From: an uncultured Collinsella sp.
GTDB taxonomy: Bacteria; Actinomycetota; Coriobacteriia; Coriobacteriales; Coriobacteriaceae
Direction: 5' to 3'
Length of the DNA: 56,070 nucleotides
Assembly (NCBI GenBank): GCA_902479135.1
Contig: CABSNU010000012.1
Coordinates: 1-56,070 of the forward strand
In this document: one piece after another, positions 1 to 7,666 of the stretch
How the letters are laid out: every line of letters starts with the position of its first letter
Numbering within the stretch: position 1 is the first letter of the stretch
Translations under genes and position numbers: made by a program
Notes under the pieces: model-generated
The model's input: the letters and a program-made list of their open reading frames with translations, nothing else
Database searches by the model: none
Told to the model about the DNA's origin: nothing

Positions 1-309
1 GCCAAACTGCACCCGAAGCTTCTTCGCTATGTGATTCTGCTGTTTAAGGATCCTGGGGTCAACAAGAGTAGCGCGCAGCTCATCTTCTCGTCCCAGGATG
101 TGTCAACCATGCGAAACGATGTGTTCCGCCGTGACGAGATATGGTTCGCTGCGCGCGGCGAGGGGGAGGCGAGCCAACTGTGGTCTCTCGCCGACATCCA
201 CGAGGCAAACGGTAATCTGGTAAGCAAGAACGCGGCTTTCGACAAGCAATACCTGTCCGGTCGCTACGGCGCCGATCCGTACCTCACCCGCATCGAGGAG
301 TGGGATTAG
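1..309 (+). CDS. AAA ATPase of RloA/AbiLi type, C-terminal fragment
   Basis: The frame is open from base 1 and ends at TAG 307-309, leaving about 102 residues; the start lies outside the window. The first residues read AKLHPKLLRYVI, which resembles the LHPKL stretch directly after the Walker B motif of OLD/SMC-like AAA ATPases (AAA_15/AAA_21), so Walker B should be just off the edge. The end carries DEIWFAA and YLSGRYGADPYL, the kind of tail seen in RloA-like ATPases. The next gene, one base later, is RloB-like, and this pairing supports an AbiL/RloAB defence module in which the ATPase acts as sensor or regulator of the partner. The family assignment rests on a fragment; another OLD-like ATPase is possible. 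Confidence 0.6.
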   Translation, partial: AKLHPKLLRYVILLFKDPGVNKSSAQLIFSSQDVSTMRNDVFRRDEIWFAARGEGEASQLWSLADIHEANGNLVSKNAAFDKQYLSGRYGADPYLTRIEEWD

Positions 310-310
310 C

Positions 311-979
311 ATGGTGGCGAAGAAGTCGAAGGGCTGGCGTAGCGGCAAGCGAGAGGGCCGCTCGCGCATGGTTCAGATGACGCGTCATCTTGTAGTGAGC
401 GAGGGCAAGGAGACCGAGCCTCGCTACTTTGAGGGTGTGCGTGCGGCGTTGGGCGCGGCGAACGAGCGCAAGGTTGCCATTGTCGTTAAGGGAACCGGCA
501 AACACACGCTTGACCTGCTTGATTTCGCCGTCGAACACTGCCGCTATGCGCCCGAGACGTTCGATCACGTGTGGCTCGTGTATGACAAGGATGACTTCCC
601 TGCGTCCGACTTTGACGCGATGGAGTGTAAGTGCAACGAGCTCTCCGATGGTTCGAGGACCTTCCATGCGTTGTGGTCGAACCCCTGCTTCGAGCTGTGG
701 CCGCTTCTGCACTTTCGCTACACGACCGCGCATATGTCCGCGTCCGACTGCCAGCATGCCCTCGCGCAGGAGATGTCGAGGAGCCTGGGCATCGAGTACC
801 GCAAGAACCTGGACGGGATGTTTGGGGCAGTGGATGATAGGCGAGGCGAAGCATTGCAGCGTGTTGGCCGCCTCGTCGCGTACCATAGGGAACTGAGTAA
901 CATTAAGCCATCTGCGCAAAACCCTGCAACTAAGGTGGGCGAAATTTTCGATGTAATCGGGCCGTATCTGGTTGGCTAG
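311..979 (+). CDS. rloB: RloB-like protein (AbiLii-type abortive-infection partner)
   Basis: 222 residues starting at ATG 311, one base after the ATPase stop, with a GA-rich ribosome site (GAGGAGTGG) inside the end of that gene. The N-terminus is basic (KKSKGWRSGKREGR). It is followed by VSEGKETEPRYFEG (Glu31, Glu36), then VYDKDDF with Asp92 and Asp94. The EG..TE..Y and D-x-D pattern is what RloB-family proteins show and is compatible with a Toprim-like nuclease fold. SNPCFELWPLLHF is a typical later RloB motif. Family knowledge: RloB-type proteins pair with an AAA ATPase in AbiL-like phage abortive infection. The nuclease role and the target are inference. Length is normal for the family and no frameshift is seen. 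Confidence 0.78.
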   Translation: MVAKKSKGWRSGKREGRSRMVQMTRHLVVSEGKETEPRYFEGVRAALGAANERKVAIVVKGTGKHTLDLLDFAVEHCRYAPETFDHVWLVYDKDDFPASDFDAMECKCNELSDGSRTFHALWSNPCFELWPLLHFRYTTAHMSASDCQHALAQEMSRSLGIEYRKNLDGMFGAVDDRRGEALQRVGRLVAYHRELSNIKPSAQNPATKVGEIFDVIGPYLVG

Positions 980-1321
980 CCGAGTCTGTGGATTGGCTTT
1001 CCGGTTAGGGCATTTGACGGATTGTACTGCGCTATTGCGAGCCCGGTGCGTAGGAGAAGTGCGGGGAAAAATCGAAACTCGCCGAGCACACACCGATTTT
1101 TTCCAACAAAACCGTCGCCGATGCCCAAAACAGGGACCTGGTTGACAGATCTCGGATTTTCACCGCACTTCCGGATTGGGCGCGCATTTAGCATCCTCGA
1201 TGTCTCCTCATCCTCTAAAAAAGTTCTTAAAACAGCCTTAAAGGCGTTCCAACTCGCGTTGACAGCGTAAAATACGCATGTTTGACTATGAACAAAGTGG
1301 ATTTTAGGGGAGGGGTGCGCC
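980..1321. other. 342-bp intergenic gap before the pel operon
   Basis: No convincing gene; the short ORFs here lack ribosome sites and recognisable sequence. The gap must contain the end of the rloB transcript and the start of the pel transcript. It includes AT-rich runs around 1213-1233 and a consensus TTGACA at 1259-1264. I see no clear riboswitch or strong intrinsic terminator. Confidence 0.5.
1259..1289 (+). promoter_or_regulatory. possible pel operon promoter
   Basis: A perfect -35 hexamer TTGACA lies at 1259-1264, about 58 bp before the pelD ATG. The -10 is poor: the best window is GACTAT at 1284-1289 with a 19-bp gap, and an alternative TAAAAT at 1268-1273 has no good -35. The position fits a promoter but the assignment is weak. 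Confidence 0.27.
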
Positions 1322-3460
1322 ATGGAGGTGCTGGTTGTTGGCAACACCGCATATGTTGACGATGACTTTTGCGCCAAGGCATTCCCTGGGGACCACGTTA
1401 AGGTTGTAGCCGCGCAGGAAGCGCGCCGCGATGAGTCGTCGCCCCATGCCTCGTGGAAAGAGCTGCTCCAGCACTTGGAGCAGGCCTACGAGTTCGACCG
1501 CGCGGTCTACCTGTCTAATTACCTAACCCCGCATACCGATACCGTGGGCGATATCGAGCTGCTGCGCTCGGTCTTTCGTGCGTGCGCGGGTCGCCGGATC
1601 CAGCTGTTGTATATAGCAGGTCCCGCGGGTGCCGAGGGTGCCGCCGATGCCGCGGGGCGAACGGGCAAGGGCATTATCGCGCACGCAGCCAACGACCTGT
1701 GCCGCTACTACGCTGCTCGCGAGGGCGTTCAGACTAAGATCCTGCGCGTGCCGTTCCTGTATACCGCGTCTGCCACGCTGGAGGACCCGTTTTTGGTGCC
1801 GATGCTCGACGAATGCTCAACCGGATCGGCCGCTCTGCAGGGCGCGCAGGATGCGGCGTTTCCTCTGCTGTGTGCCGAGGAGCTTGCGGTGCTGGTACGC
1901 CGTATCTTCGACAGCTGGAATGGTAACTTTGAGACTCTCGACGTAGCCGATACCTTCCATCACACGGTGGGTGAGGTGGGCGAGGCCCTTCAGGCACTGT
2001 TCCCAGGGCTCTCAGTTGCCTATGGCGATTCTGCCGGCTACGCCCTGCCCGCCAGCGACGTCGCTCGCGTGCGCTATGGCTGGTTTCAGCGCTACGACTT
2101 GCTGCGCGACCTCTCGACCATTCAGGCTCGCTGGGATGCTGGCCGTGCAAAGAAGGTCAACCCCTTGCGCGCGGCCATCGACCGCATTCAAATGCGCACG
2201 CTGCCTGTCAAATGCCTGGAGACGGCAGTCGCCTGGATGCTCTTTGAAGTGCTGGAGCGCTTGTTCTCTCAATCGACCCAGCTCAACGTGCTCGATTATC
2301 GCCTGCTCTACGTGGTGCTCATCGGCACGCTGTATGGCTTGGACTTTGGCCTGGTTGCGGCGCTGCTGGCGTCGGTGGGTTTGGCCGCGAGTTACTTTAC
2401 TCTGTACGGCTATACCTTCCAGGGCCTGTTCTACGAGCCGTCCAACTGGCTGCCGTTTATTGCGTACTTTGTTGTGGGTGCCGTGTGCGGCTATGTGCAG
2501 CTGCGCAATAGCGAAGCCATTAGGGCGGAGCGCGATCAAAACGAGCTCGTGCGCAACCGCAATACGTTCCTTACGCAGCTCTACCACGACGCGATCGAGG
2601 ATAAGCGCGCGTACAGGCGCCAGATCGTGGGTCGCCACGACAGCTTTGGCAAGATCTTTGCCGTGACGCAGGAGCTCGACGTGTTCAACCCACGCGACAT
2701 CTATCGCAAGTGCTGCGAGCTTCTGGGCGAGATCCTCGAGAACGATTCGGTGACGATCTACCATGTTTCTGGCGGAGCATTTGCACGCCTGGTGGCAGCA
2801 AGTCCCGCGATTGCCGAAGATGCCGCACGCTCGCTTACGCTTGAGCAGCTTGCGCCCCTTTTGGGCGACGGGGGTCGTTCGAACCTGTGGGTGAACCGCG
2901 AGCTGACGCCGGGGCTTCCCATGTTTGGATACAGGATCGAGCGCGACGGGGCACCCGCCGTGTTGATCTTTGTGCGCTGTGCGGCCCAGAACCAAATGAC
3001 GCTCTATTACCAAAATCTGTTCCGCATCTTGTGCGGCCTGGTCGAAAGCGCGCTGGGCCGTGCCTTTGACTATGAGGCGGTGGCACAGGATAAACGCTGC
3101 GTTGACGGCACTTGCGTGCTCAAGCAGGCTGCCTTTGGCCAAGAGCTCGCGGCCGAGCAGGCGCTGGCAGATGGCAAGATGGGCAGCTTTTTGCTCCTGC
3201 GCGTGGTACCGGGCATGGAGCCTGTCGGCGAGCTGGTGGGCGCAATTGGGTCGGCAATCCGCGAGAGCGATGCGGCGGGCCTGGTCGATGGTGACATGTT
3301 CTACCTGCTTATGCGCCAGGCAAAGGCGTGCGATCTGCCCATTATCCGCGAGCGCCTGAGCGCAAAGCAGATTGCGGTGGAGCCCGTCGACGGCGAGGAC
3401 ATCGTGGCGCTGCTGCAGCACATCGCTTACACCGGCGACGGTGAGGGAGGTGTCGCTTGA
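1322..3460 (+). CDS. pelD: PelD-like c-di-GMP receptor with N-terminal SDR domain
   Basis: 712 residues from ATG 1322 (AGGGGAGGGG upstream). Residues 1-270 resemble an NAD-dependent epimerase/SDR fold (MEVLVVGNTAY start, later RVPFLYTAS). Residues 294-394 contain about four hydrophobic helices, followed by a basic helix and a GAF-like domain (about 440-590). The C-terminus is a degenerate GGDEF domain: an RxxD inhibitory site RESD at 647-650, then exactly five residues, then DGDMF at 656-660 in place of GGDEF. In characterised PelD this I-site binds c-di-GMP and switches on Pel polymer synthesis while the domain makes no c-di-GMP. The same role at the inner membrane with PelE/F/G is inferred. 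The SDR fusion differs from Pseudomonas PelD; its catalytic state is unclear. It overlaps pelE by 4 bp. Confidence 0.82.
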   Translation: MEVLVVGNTAYVDDDFCAKAFPGDHVKVVAAQEARRDESSPHASWKELLQHLEQAYEFDRAVYLSNYLTPHTDTVGDIELLRSVFRACAGRRIQLLYIAGPAGAEGAADAAGRTGKGIIAHAANDLCRYYAAREGVQTKILRVPFLYTASATLEDPFLVPMLDECSTGSAALQGAQDAAFPLLCAEELAVLVRRIFDSWNGNFETLDVADTFHHTVGEVGEALQALFPGLSVAYGDSAGYALPASDVARVRYGWFQRYDLLRDLSTIQARWDAGRAKKVNPLRAAIDRIQMRTLPVKCLETAVAWMLFEVLERLFSQSTQLNVLDYRLLYVVLIGTLYGLDFGLVAALLASVGLAASYFTLYGYTFQGLFYEPSNWLPFIAYFVVGAVCGYVQLRNSEAIRAERDQNELVRNRNTFLTQLYHDAIEDKRAYRRQIVGRHDSFGKIFAVTQELDVFNPRDIYRKCCELLGEILENDSVTIYHVSGGAFARLVAASPAIAEDAARSLTLEQLAPLLGDGGRSNLWVNRELTPGLPMFGYRIERDGAPAVLIFVRCAAQNQMTLYYQNLFRILCGLVESALGRAFDYEAVAQDKRCVDGTCVLKQAAFGQELAAEQALADGKMGSFLLLRVVPGMEPVGELVGAIGSAIRESDAAGLVDGDMFYLLMRQAKACDLPIIRERLSAKQIAVEPVDGEDIVALLQHIAYTGDGEGGVA

Positions 3461-4362
3461 TCTCGCTTGTCGTTGCCGCCGTCTTGCTGCTGATTCATGC
3501 GCTGGTTTGCCTGATACTGTGGACGCTCACGAAGTTGGGCCTGCTGCCGGTGCGCGGGCACATGCTGGCTGTAATAGTTCTGGTGCCGCTGTGGGGCCCG
3601 TTGCTGGTGGTTCTGCTATCGGTCCGCAGCGCGGTGTTTGGCGAGGGGCTGAAAGAGTCTGCGCTGGAGTCGCTGCGCTTCAACGACGACCTTCATCGCA
3701 GCATTCTAGTGCACGACCGTGAAGCCGATGCGGGCGTGATCCCGCTCGAGGAGGCGCTCATCGTCAACGATCCGGCAGACCGGCGCCGCCTAATGCTCTC
3801 CATGCTCACCGAGGAGCCCGAAGCGTACCTGGCGCAGCTGCAGGCGGCTAAGCTTAACGACGACGTTGAGGTGGCTCACTATGCCGCGACGGCGGTGGCG
3901 CAGATCTCCAAGGAGTCCGACCTTAAACTGCAGCAGTTGGAACGTGCCTTTAAGACCGACCCGAGCGCGCAAAACCTCAATGAATACTGCGATTTTCTTG
4001 GCGAATACTTGGGCTCGGGCTTGGCCGAGGGGCGCGTGGCGCAGATTCAGCGCCAACAGTACGCGCGCCTGCTTGCGCGTCGCTGCGAGCGCGAGGACAC
4101 CCTTGAGCTGCGCATTCGATACGCGGCGGCGCTGGCCGATGTCGGACAGATCGACGAGGCGCAGGCCGTGACCGACCAGCTGGTGCTCGACGTGCCCGAG
4201 GAGCAGGAGGTTTGGATGCTTTGCCTGCGCCTGGCGGTGATGCGCCGCGACGGTGACGAGGTCCACCGCGTGATCGATGCGATTGACAAACAGCATGTAT
4301 ACTTGAGCGCCGCCAACCGCGAGGAACTGGCGTTTTGGCGCAACGGAGAGGAGGCCCGATGA
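3457..4362 (+). CDS. pelE: PelE-like membrane protein with TPR-like repeats
   Basis: 301 residues. The TTG start at 3457 overlaps the pelD stop (TTGA) and has GGAGG six bases upstream. Two hydrophobic helices occupy about residues 3-24 and 36-56. The rest is helical, Ala/Leu/Glu-rich and TPR-like (for example LRIRYAAALADVGQIDEAQAV). This architecture and its position between PelD and the deacetylase match PelE, which in known systems scaffolds the PelD-PelF-PelG synthase complex at the membrane. Sequence conservation of PelE is low, so the call rests on topology and context. It overlaps the next gene by 4 bp (ATGA), consistent with translational coupling. Confidence 0.72.
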   Translation: MISLVVAAVLLLIHALVCLILWTLTKLGLLPVRGHMLAVIVLVPLWGPLLVVLLSVRSAVFGEGLKESALESLRFNDDLHRSILVHDREADAGVIPLEEALIVNDPADRRRLMLSMLTEEPEAYLAQLQAAKLNDDVEVAHYAATAVAQISKESDLKLQQLERAFKTDPSAQNLNEYCDFLGEYLGSGLAEGRVAQIQRQQYARLLARRCEREDTLELRIRYAAALADVGQIDEAQAVTDQLVLDVPEEQEVWMLCLRLAVMRRDGDEVHRVIDAIDKQHVYLSAANREELAFWRNGEEAR

Positions 4363-6239
4363 GCGTGGTGCAGCATATCCGCGACCGTGCGGGCCATTTT
4401 CGCTGGATGGGCCTGCTTGTGGTGTGGGCGGTCTTTATTGCTATGGCGGCCGTGCTGCTGGTGGAGCGCGCCGGCGTACAGTACAGTGCGGGCCAGCATA
4501 AGCTGGGGATGCTTGCCGCCAACGATGCGGTGCCGGCCTCCTCGGCAATATTTGGCCAAAAGCCCACGTGCCTGGTCATTACCGATTCCGATCAAGCTGG
4601 CGTCGAGGACGTAAAGGAGCAGTTCGACCAGATTCTGCTCGATATGAAGATCGCGCACCGCGACGTGGACCTTGCCCTGGACGGCGCGGATGCCATTCCC
4701 TCGCTGACCTCCTACGATCGCGTGATTTTGCTCATGCCGTCGCTCGATGGGCTCGGTACGCACCTGAGCGACATTATGAGTTGGGTGAGTGCCGGCGGTT
4801 CGCTTATGCTCGCCATGCCTCCGGATAACTCGGGCTATCTGCAAGTGATTGCTCCCAAGCTTGGCATTGAATCTGCCGGATATGACTATGTAAAAGCCGA
4901 AAGCATTGTGCCGAGCGAGGACTTTATGCTGGGCGGGGGAGAGCGCTACGAGCTCTCGGACCCCTTTGATTCGTCGCTTTCGGTTTCGCTGCGCGAGACG
5001 GCTCGTGTGTGGGCTAAGACCGGCGATGCGGGCGCCCCGCTCATTTGGTCGAATGACTGCGGTAGCGGTCGCACCGTGGTGTGCAATATCGGTATCTATG
5101 ACAAGGTCATGCGCGGTTTTTACGCCGCGGCGATCAGCCTGCTGGGCGATGCCACGGCCTACCCCGTCATCAACAGCGCCGTCTTCTATCTGGACGACTT
5201 TCCCAGCCCCGTGCCCTCGGGCGACGGCACCTATATCAAGCGCGACTACGGGCTTTCTATCGCCGACTTTTATGCCAAGGTCTGGTGGCCCGATCTGCAA
5301 AAGCTCGCGCAAAAATATGGCGTTCGCTTTACCGGCGTGATGATCGAAAACTACGAGGACGCGGTCAACCAGACCGAGCCCGCGCGCCAGGCCGATACCA
5401 CGCAGTTCCGCTACTTTGGCGGCATGCTGCTGCAGATGGGCGGAGAGCTGGGTTTCCACGGCTACAACCATCAGCCGCTGGCGCTCTGGGATACCGACTA
5501 TGGCACACTGTACGACTACAAGACGTGGAAGAACAAGGAGGCGCTCGTCGCATCGCTCAACGAGCTTATAGCCTTCCAGGACGAGGTGCTGCCCAACGCG
5601 CATGGCTCGGTCTATGTGCCACCGTCGAATATCCTTTCGGCCCGTGCGCGCAAGCTTATCGGCACTGACGTTCCGCGCATTAAGACCATCGCCAGTACGT
5701 ATTTTGAGGATGGCACCGACTTGCCCTATGTGCAGGAGTTTGGCGTGGCGAGCGATGGCATTGTGGAGCAGCCGCGCATTGTTTCGGGCGGCATGGTCGA
5801 CGATTCCTATATGCGCCTGGCTGCCGTGTCCGAGCTAAACATGCACTATGTGAGCACGCATTTTATGCACCCGGACGACCTGCTCGATCCCGATCGCGGC
5901 GCCAAGGAGGGCTGGGAGGTCTACAAGGGCGGCTTGACCGACTACCTAGACTGGCTTACCAAGTCTGCGCCCGACTTGCGACGCCAGACCGGTTCGGAAT
6001 GCTCGGGCGCCATCCAGCGCTTTTCGTCCGTGACGGTGAGCGTGGATACAAGCGCGGATGCCTGGATGCTCAGCCTGGGCAATTTCCACGACGAGGCGTG
6101 GCTCATGTTCCGTGCCAACAACGGCGAGCCGGGTGCAGTTACGGGTGGCGAGATTACGCATCTGACGGGCGACCTGTACCTGGTCAAAGCCACGGACAAG
6201 ACGGTGGCCATTGCACGCAAGGAGGGTGGCGACAAATGA
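4359..6239 (+). CDS. pelA: PelA-like polysaccharide deacetylase (DUF2194-type)
   Basis: 626 residues using ATG 4359, which overlaps the pelE stop; a longer in-frame TTG at 4335 is less likely because AGAGGAGG precedes 4359. A membrane anchor spans about residues 15-36. A Rossmann-like domain (PTCLVITDSDQ..., VILLMPSLDG, AGGSLMLAMP) follows. The deacetylase core has YLDDF with Asp279/Asp280 and a metal-binding HGYNH with His367 and His371. PelA deacetylates GalNAc residues to make Pel cationic. Pseudomonas PelA also carries a glycoside hydrolase domain, which I do not see; this suits the reduced Gram-positive form, where the enzyme would act outside the membrane without an export channel. The gene overlaps pelF by 4 bp. 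Confidence 0.78.
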   Translation: MSVVQHIRDRAGHFRWMGLLVVWAVFIAMAAVLLVERAGVQYSAGQHKLGMLAANDAVPASSAIFGQKPTCLVITDSDQAGVEDVKEQFDQILLDMKIAHRDVDLALDGADAIPSLTSYDRVILLMPSLDGLGTHLSDIMSWVSAGGSLMLAMPPDNSGYLQVIAPKLGIESAGYDYVKAESIVPSEDFMLGGGERYELSDPFDSSLSVSLRETARVWAKTGDAGAPLIWSNDCGSGRTVVCNIGIYDKVMRGFYAAAISLLGDATAYPVINSAVFYLDDFPSPVPSGDGTYIKRDYGLSIADFYAKVWWPDLQKLAQKYGVRFTGVMIENYEDAVNQTEPARQADTTQFRYFGGMLLQMGGELGFHGYNHQPLALWDTDYGTLYDYKTWKNKEALVASLNELIAFQDEVLPNAHGSVYVPPSNILSARARKLIGTDVPRIKTIASTYFEDGTDLPYVQEFGVASDGIVEQPRIVSGGMVDDSYMRLAAVSELNMHYVSTHFMHPDDLLDPDRGAKEGWEVYKGGLTDYLDWLTKSAPDLRRQTGSECSGAIQRFSSVTVSVDTSADAWMLSLGNFHDEAWLMFRANNGEPGAVTGGEITHLTGDLYLVKATDKTVAIARKEGGDK

Positions 6240-7663
6240 GAATCTGCTTGGTACTCGAGGGTTGCTACCCCTATGTGCACGGCGGCGTGTCCACCTGGAT
6301 GCACGGCTACATACAGGCCATGCCCGAGCACGAGTTTGTGCTGTGGGTGATTGGCGCGCATGCTGTCGACCGCGGCAAGTTTGTCTACGAGCTGCCCGGC
6401 AACGTGGTCGAGGTGCACGAGGTGTTCCTGGACGATGCTCTGCGGCTTTCGGGCGAGCAACATGAAGCCAGTTTTAACGACCGCGAGCGCGAGGCGCTAC
6501 GCCGCCTGGTGTCGCTCTCCAATCCGGACTGGGACGTGCTGTTCGATATCTTTCAGCGCCGTCGCGTGCATCCGCTCTCGTTTTTGCAGAGCCGAACGTT
6601 TATGGACATCTTCCGCGACGTGTGCCTGGCCGAGTACCCCTACACGCCCTTTGCCGATGCATTCCACACCATGCGCTCCATGTTGCTTCCCGTGCTCTAC
6701 CTGTTGGGCAGCGAGGTGCCGGTGGCCGATGTGTACCATGCCATCTCGACCGGCTACGGTGGCCTGCTCGCCTGCCTGGGCTCAAGCGTTCACCATGCGC
6801 CGGTGCTGCTGACCGAGCACGGCATTTATACCCGCGAGCGCGAGGAAGAGATCATTCGTGCCGACTGGGTCGTGCCGTCGTTTAAGGACCGCTGGATTCG
6901 CTTTTTCTACCTGCTTTCGGAGGAGATCTACCGCCGCGCCTTCCGCGTGACGAGCTTGTTTCATAACGCCCGCAAGACGCAGATCGATATGGGCTGCGAT
7001 GCGGACAAATGCCTGGTCATCCCCAACGGCATCCAGTTCGACCGCTTTAAGGACATTCCCTTAAAGCCCGATGACGGCTGGGTGGACATTGGCGCGGTGG
7101 TGCGCCTGGCGCCCATCAAGGACGTCAAGACCATGATCTATGCCTTCTTTGAGCTGCACGAGCGCCTGCCCCGCGTGCGCCTGCACATCATGGGTGGCGT
7201 GGATGACGAGGAGTACGGCGCCGAGTGCCACGCGCTGGTCGATACCCTGGGCGTGCGCGACTTGATCTTTACCGGCCGCGTCAACGTGGTTGAGTATATG
7301 GAAAAGCTCGACTTTACCATTTTGACGAGCATCTCCGAAGGCCAGCCGCTCAGCGTGCTGGAGTCGCTTGCAGCGCGCCGTCCCTGCGTGACGACCGAGG
7401 TGGGCTGCTGCCGCGAGCTGCTCGAAGGCGCCCCGGGCGACGACTTTGGCGTGGCGGGTTTTGTGACGCCGCCTATGTATCGCAAGGGCTTGGCTGATGC
7501 CATGGACCGCATGTGCGTGAGCCGGGCCCGTCGCATTGAGATGGGGGAGCGTGGCCAGCGTCGCGTTGCCACGTACTTTTTGCACGAGCAGATGCTCGCC
7601 AACTATCGCGCGATGTACGACGAGACGGCGCGCGCGTTTGACCTGCCCAGAGAGGGGGAGTAG
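6236..7663 (+). CDS. pelF: PelF-like GT4 glycosyltransferase
   Basis: 475 residues from ATG 6236, overlapping the preceding stop by 4 bp and preceded by GGAGGG. The start MRICLVLEGCYPYVHGGVS is near-diagnostic for PelF. The GT-B fold C-terminal half carries SEGQPLSVLESL with Glu368 and Glu376, the EX7E nucleotide-sugar signature of GT4 enzymes, and IPNGIQFDRF in the linker. PelF is the cytosolic polymerase that uses UDP-sugar donors (UDP-GalNAc/GlcNAc in studied systems) and works with the PelG channel. Length is in the family range and the motifs look intact, so activity is expected; donor specificity here is inferred. Confidence 0.9.
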   Translation: MRICLVLEGCYPYVHGGVSTWMHGYIQAMPEHEFVLWVIGAHAVDRGKFVYELPGNVVEVHEVFLDDALRLSGEQHEASFNDREREALRRLVSLSNPDWDVLFDIFQRRRVHPLSFLQSRTFMDIFRDVCLAEYPYTPFADAFHTMRSMLLPVLYLLGSEVPVADVYHAISTGYGGLLACLGSSVHHAPVLLTEHGIYTREREEEIIRADWVVPSFKDRWIRFFYLLSEEIYRRAFRVTSLFHNARKTQIDMGCDADKCLVIPNGIQFDRFKDIPLKPDDGWVDIGAVVRLAPIKDVKTMIYAFFELHERLPRVRLHIMGGVDDEEYGAECHALVDTLGVRDLIFTGRVNVVEYMEKLDFTILTSISEGQPLSVLESLAARRPCVTTEVGCCRELLEGAPGDDFGVAGFVTPPMYRKGLADAMDRMCVSRARRIEMGERGQRRVATYFLHEQMLANYRAMYDETARAFDLPREGE

Positions 7664-7666
7664 CCG

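Noticed and set aside
1022..1270. 82-codon ORF between rloB and pelD
   Set aside because: No ribosome site, no recognisable motif, and composition unlike the neighbouring genes; treated as non-coding.
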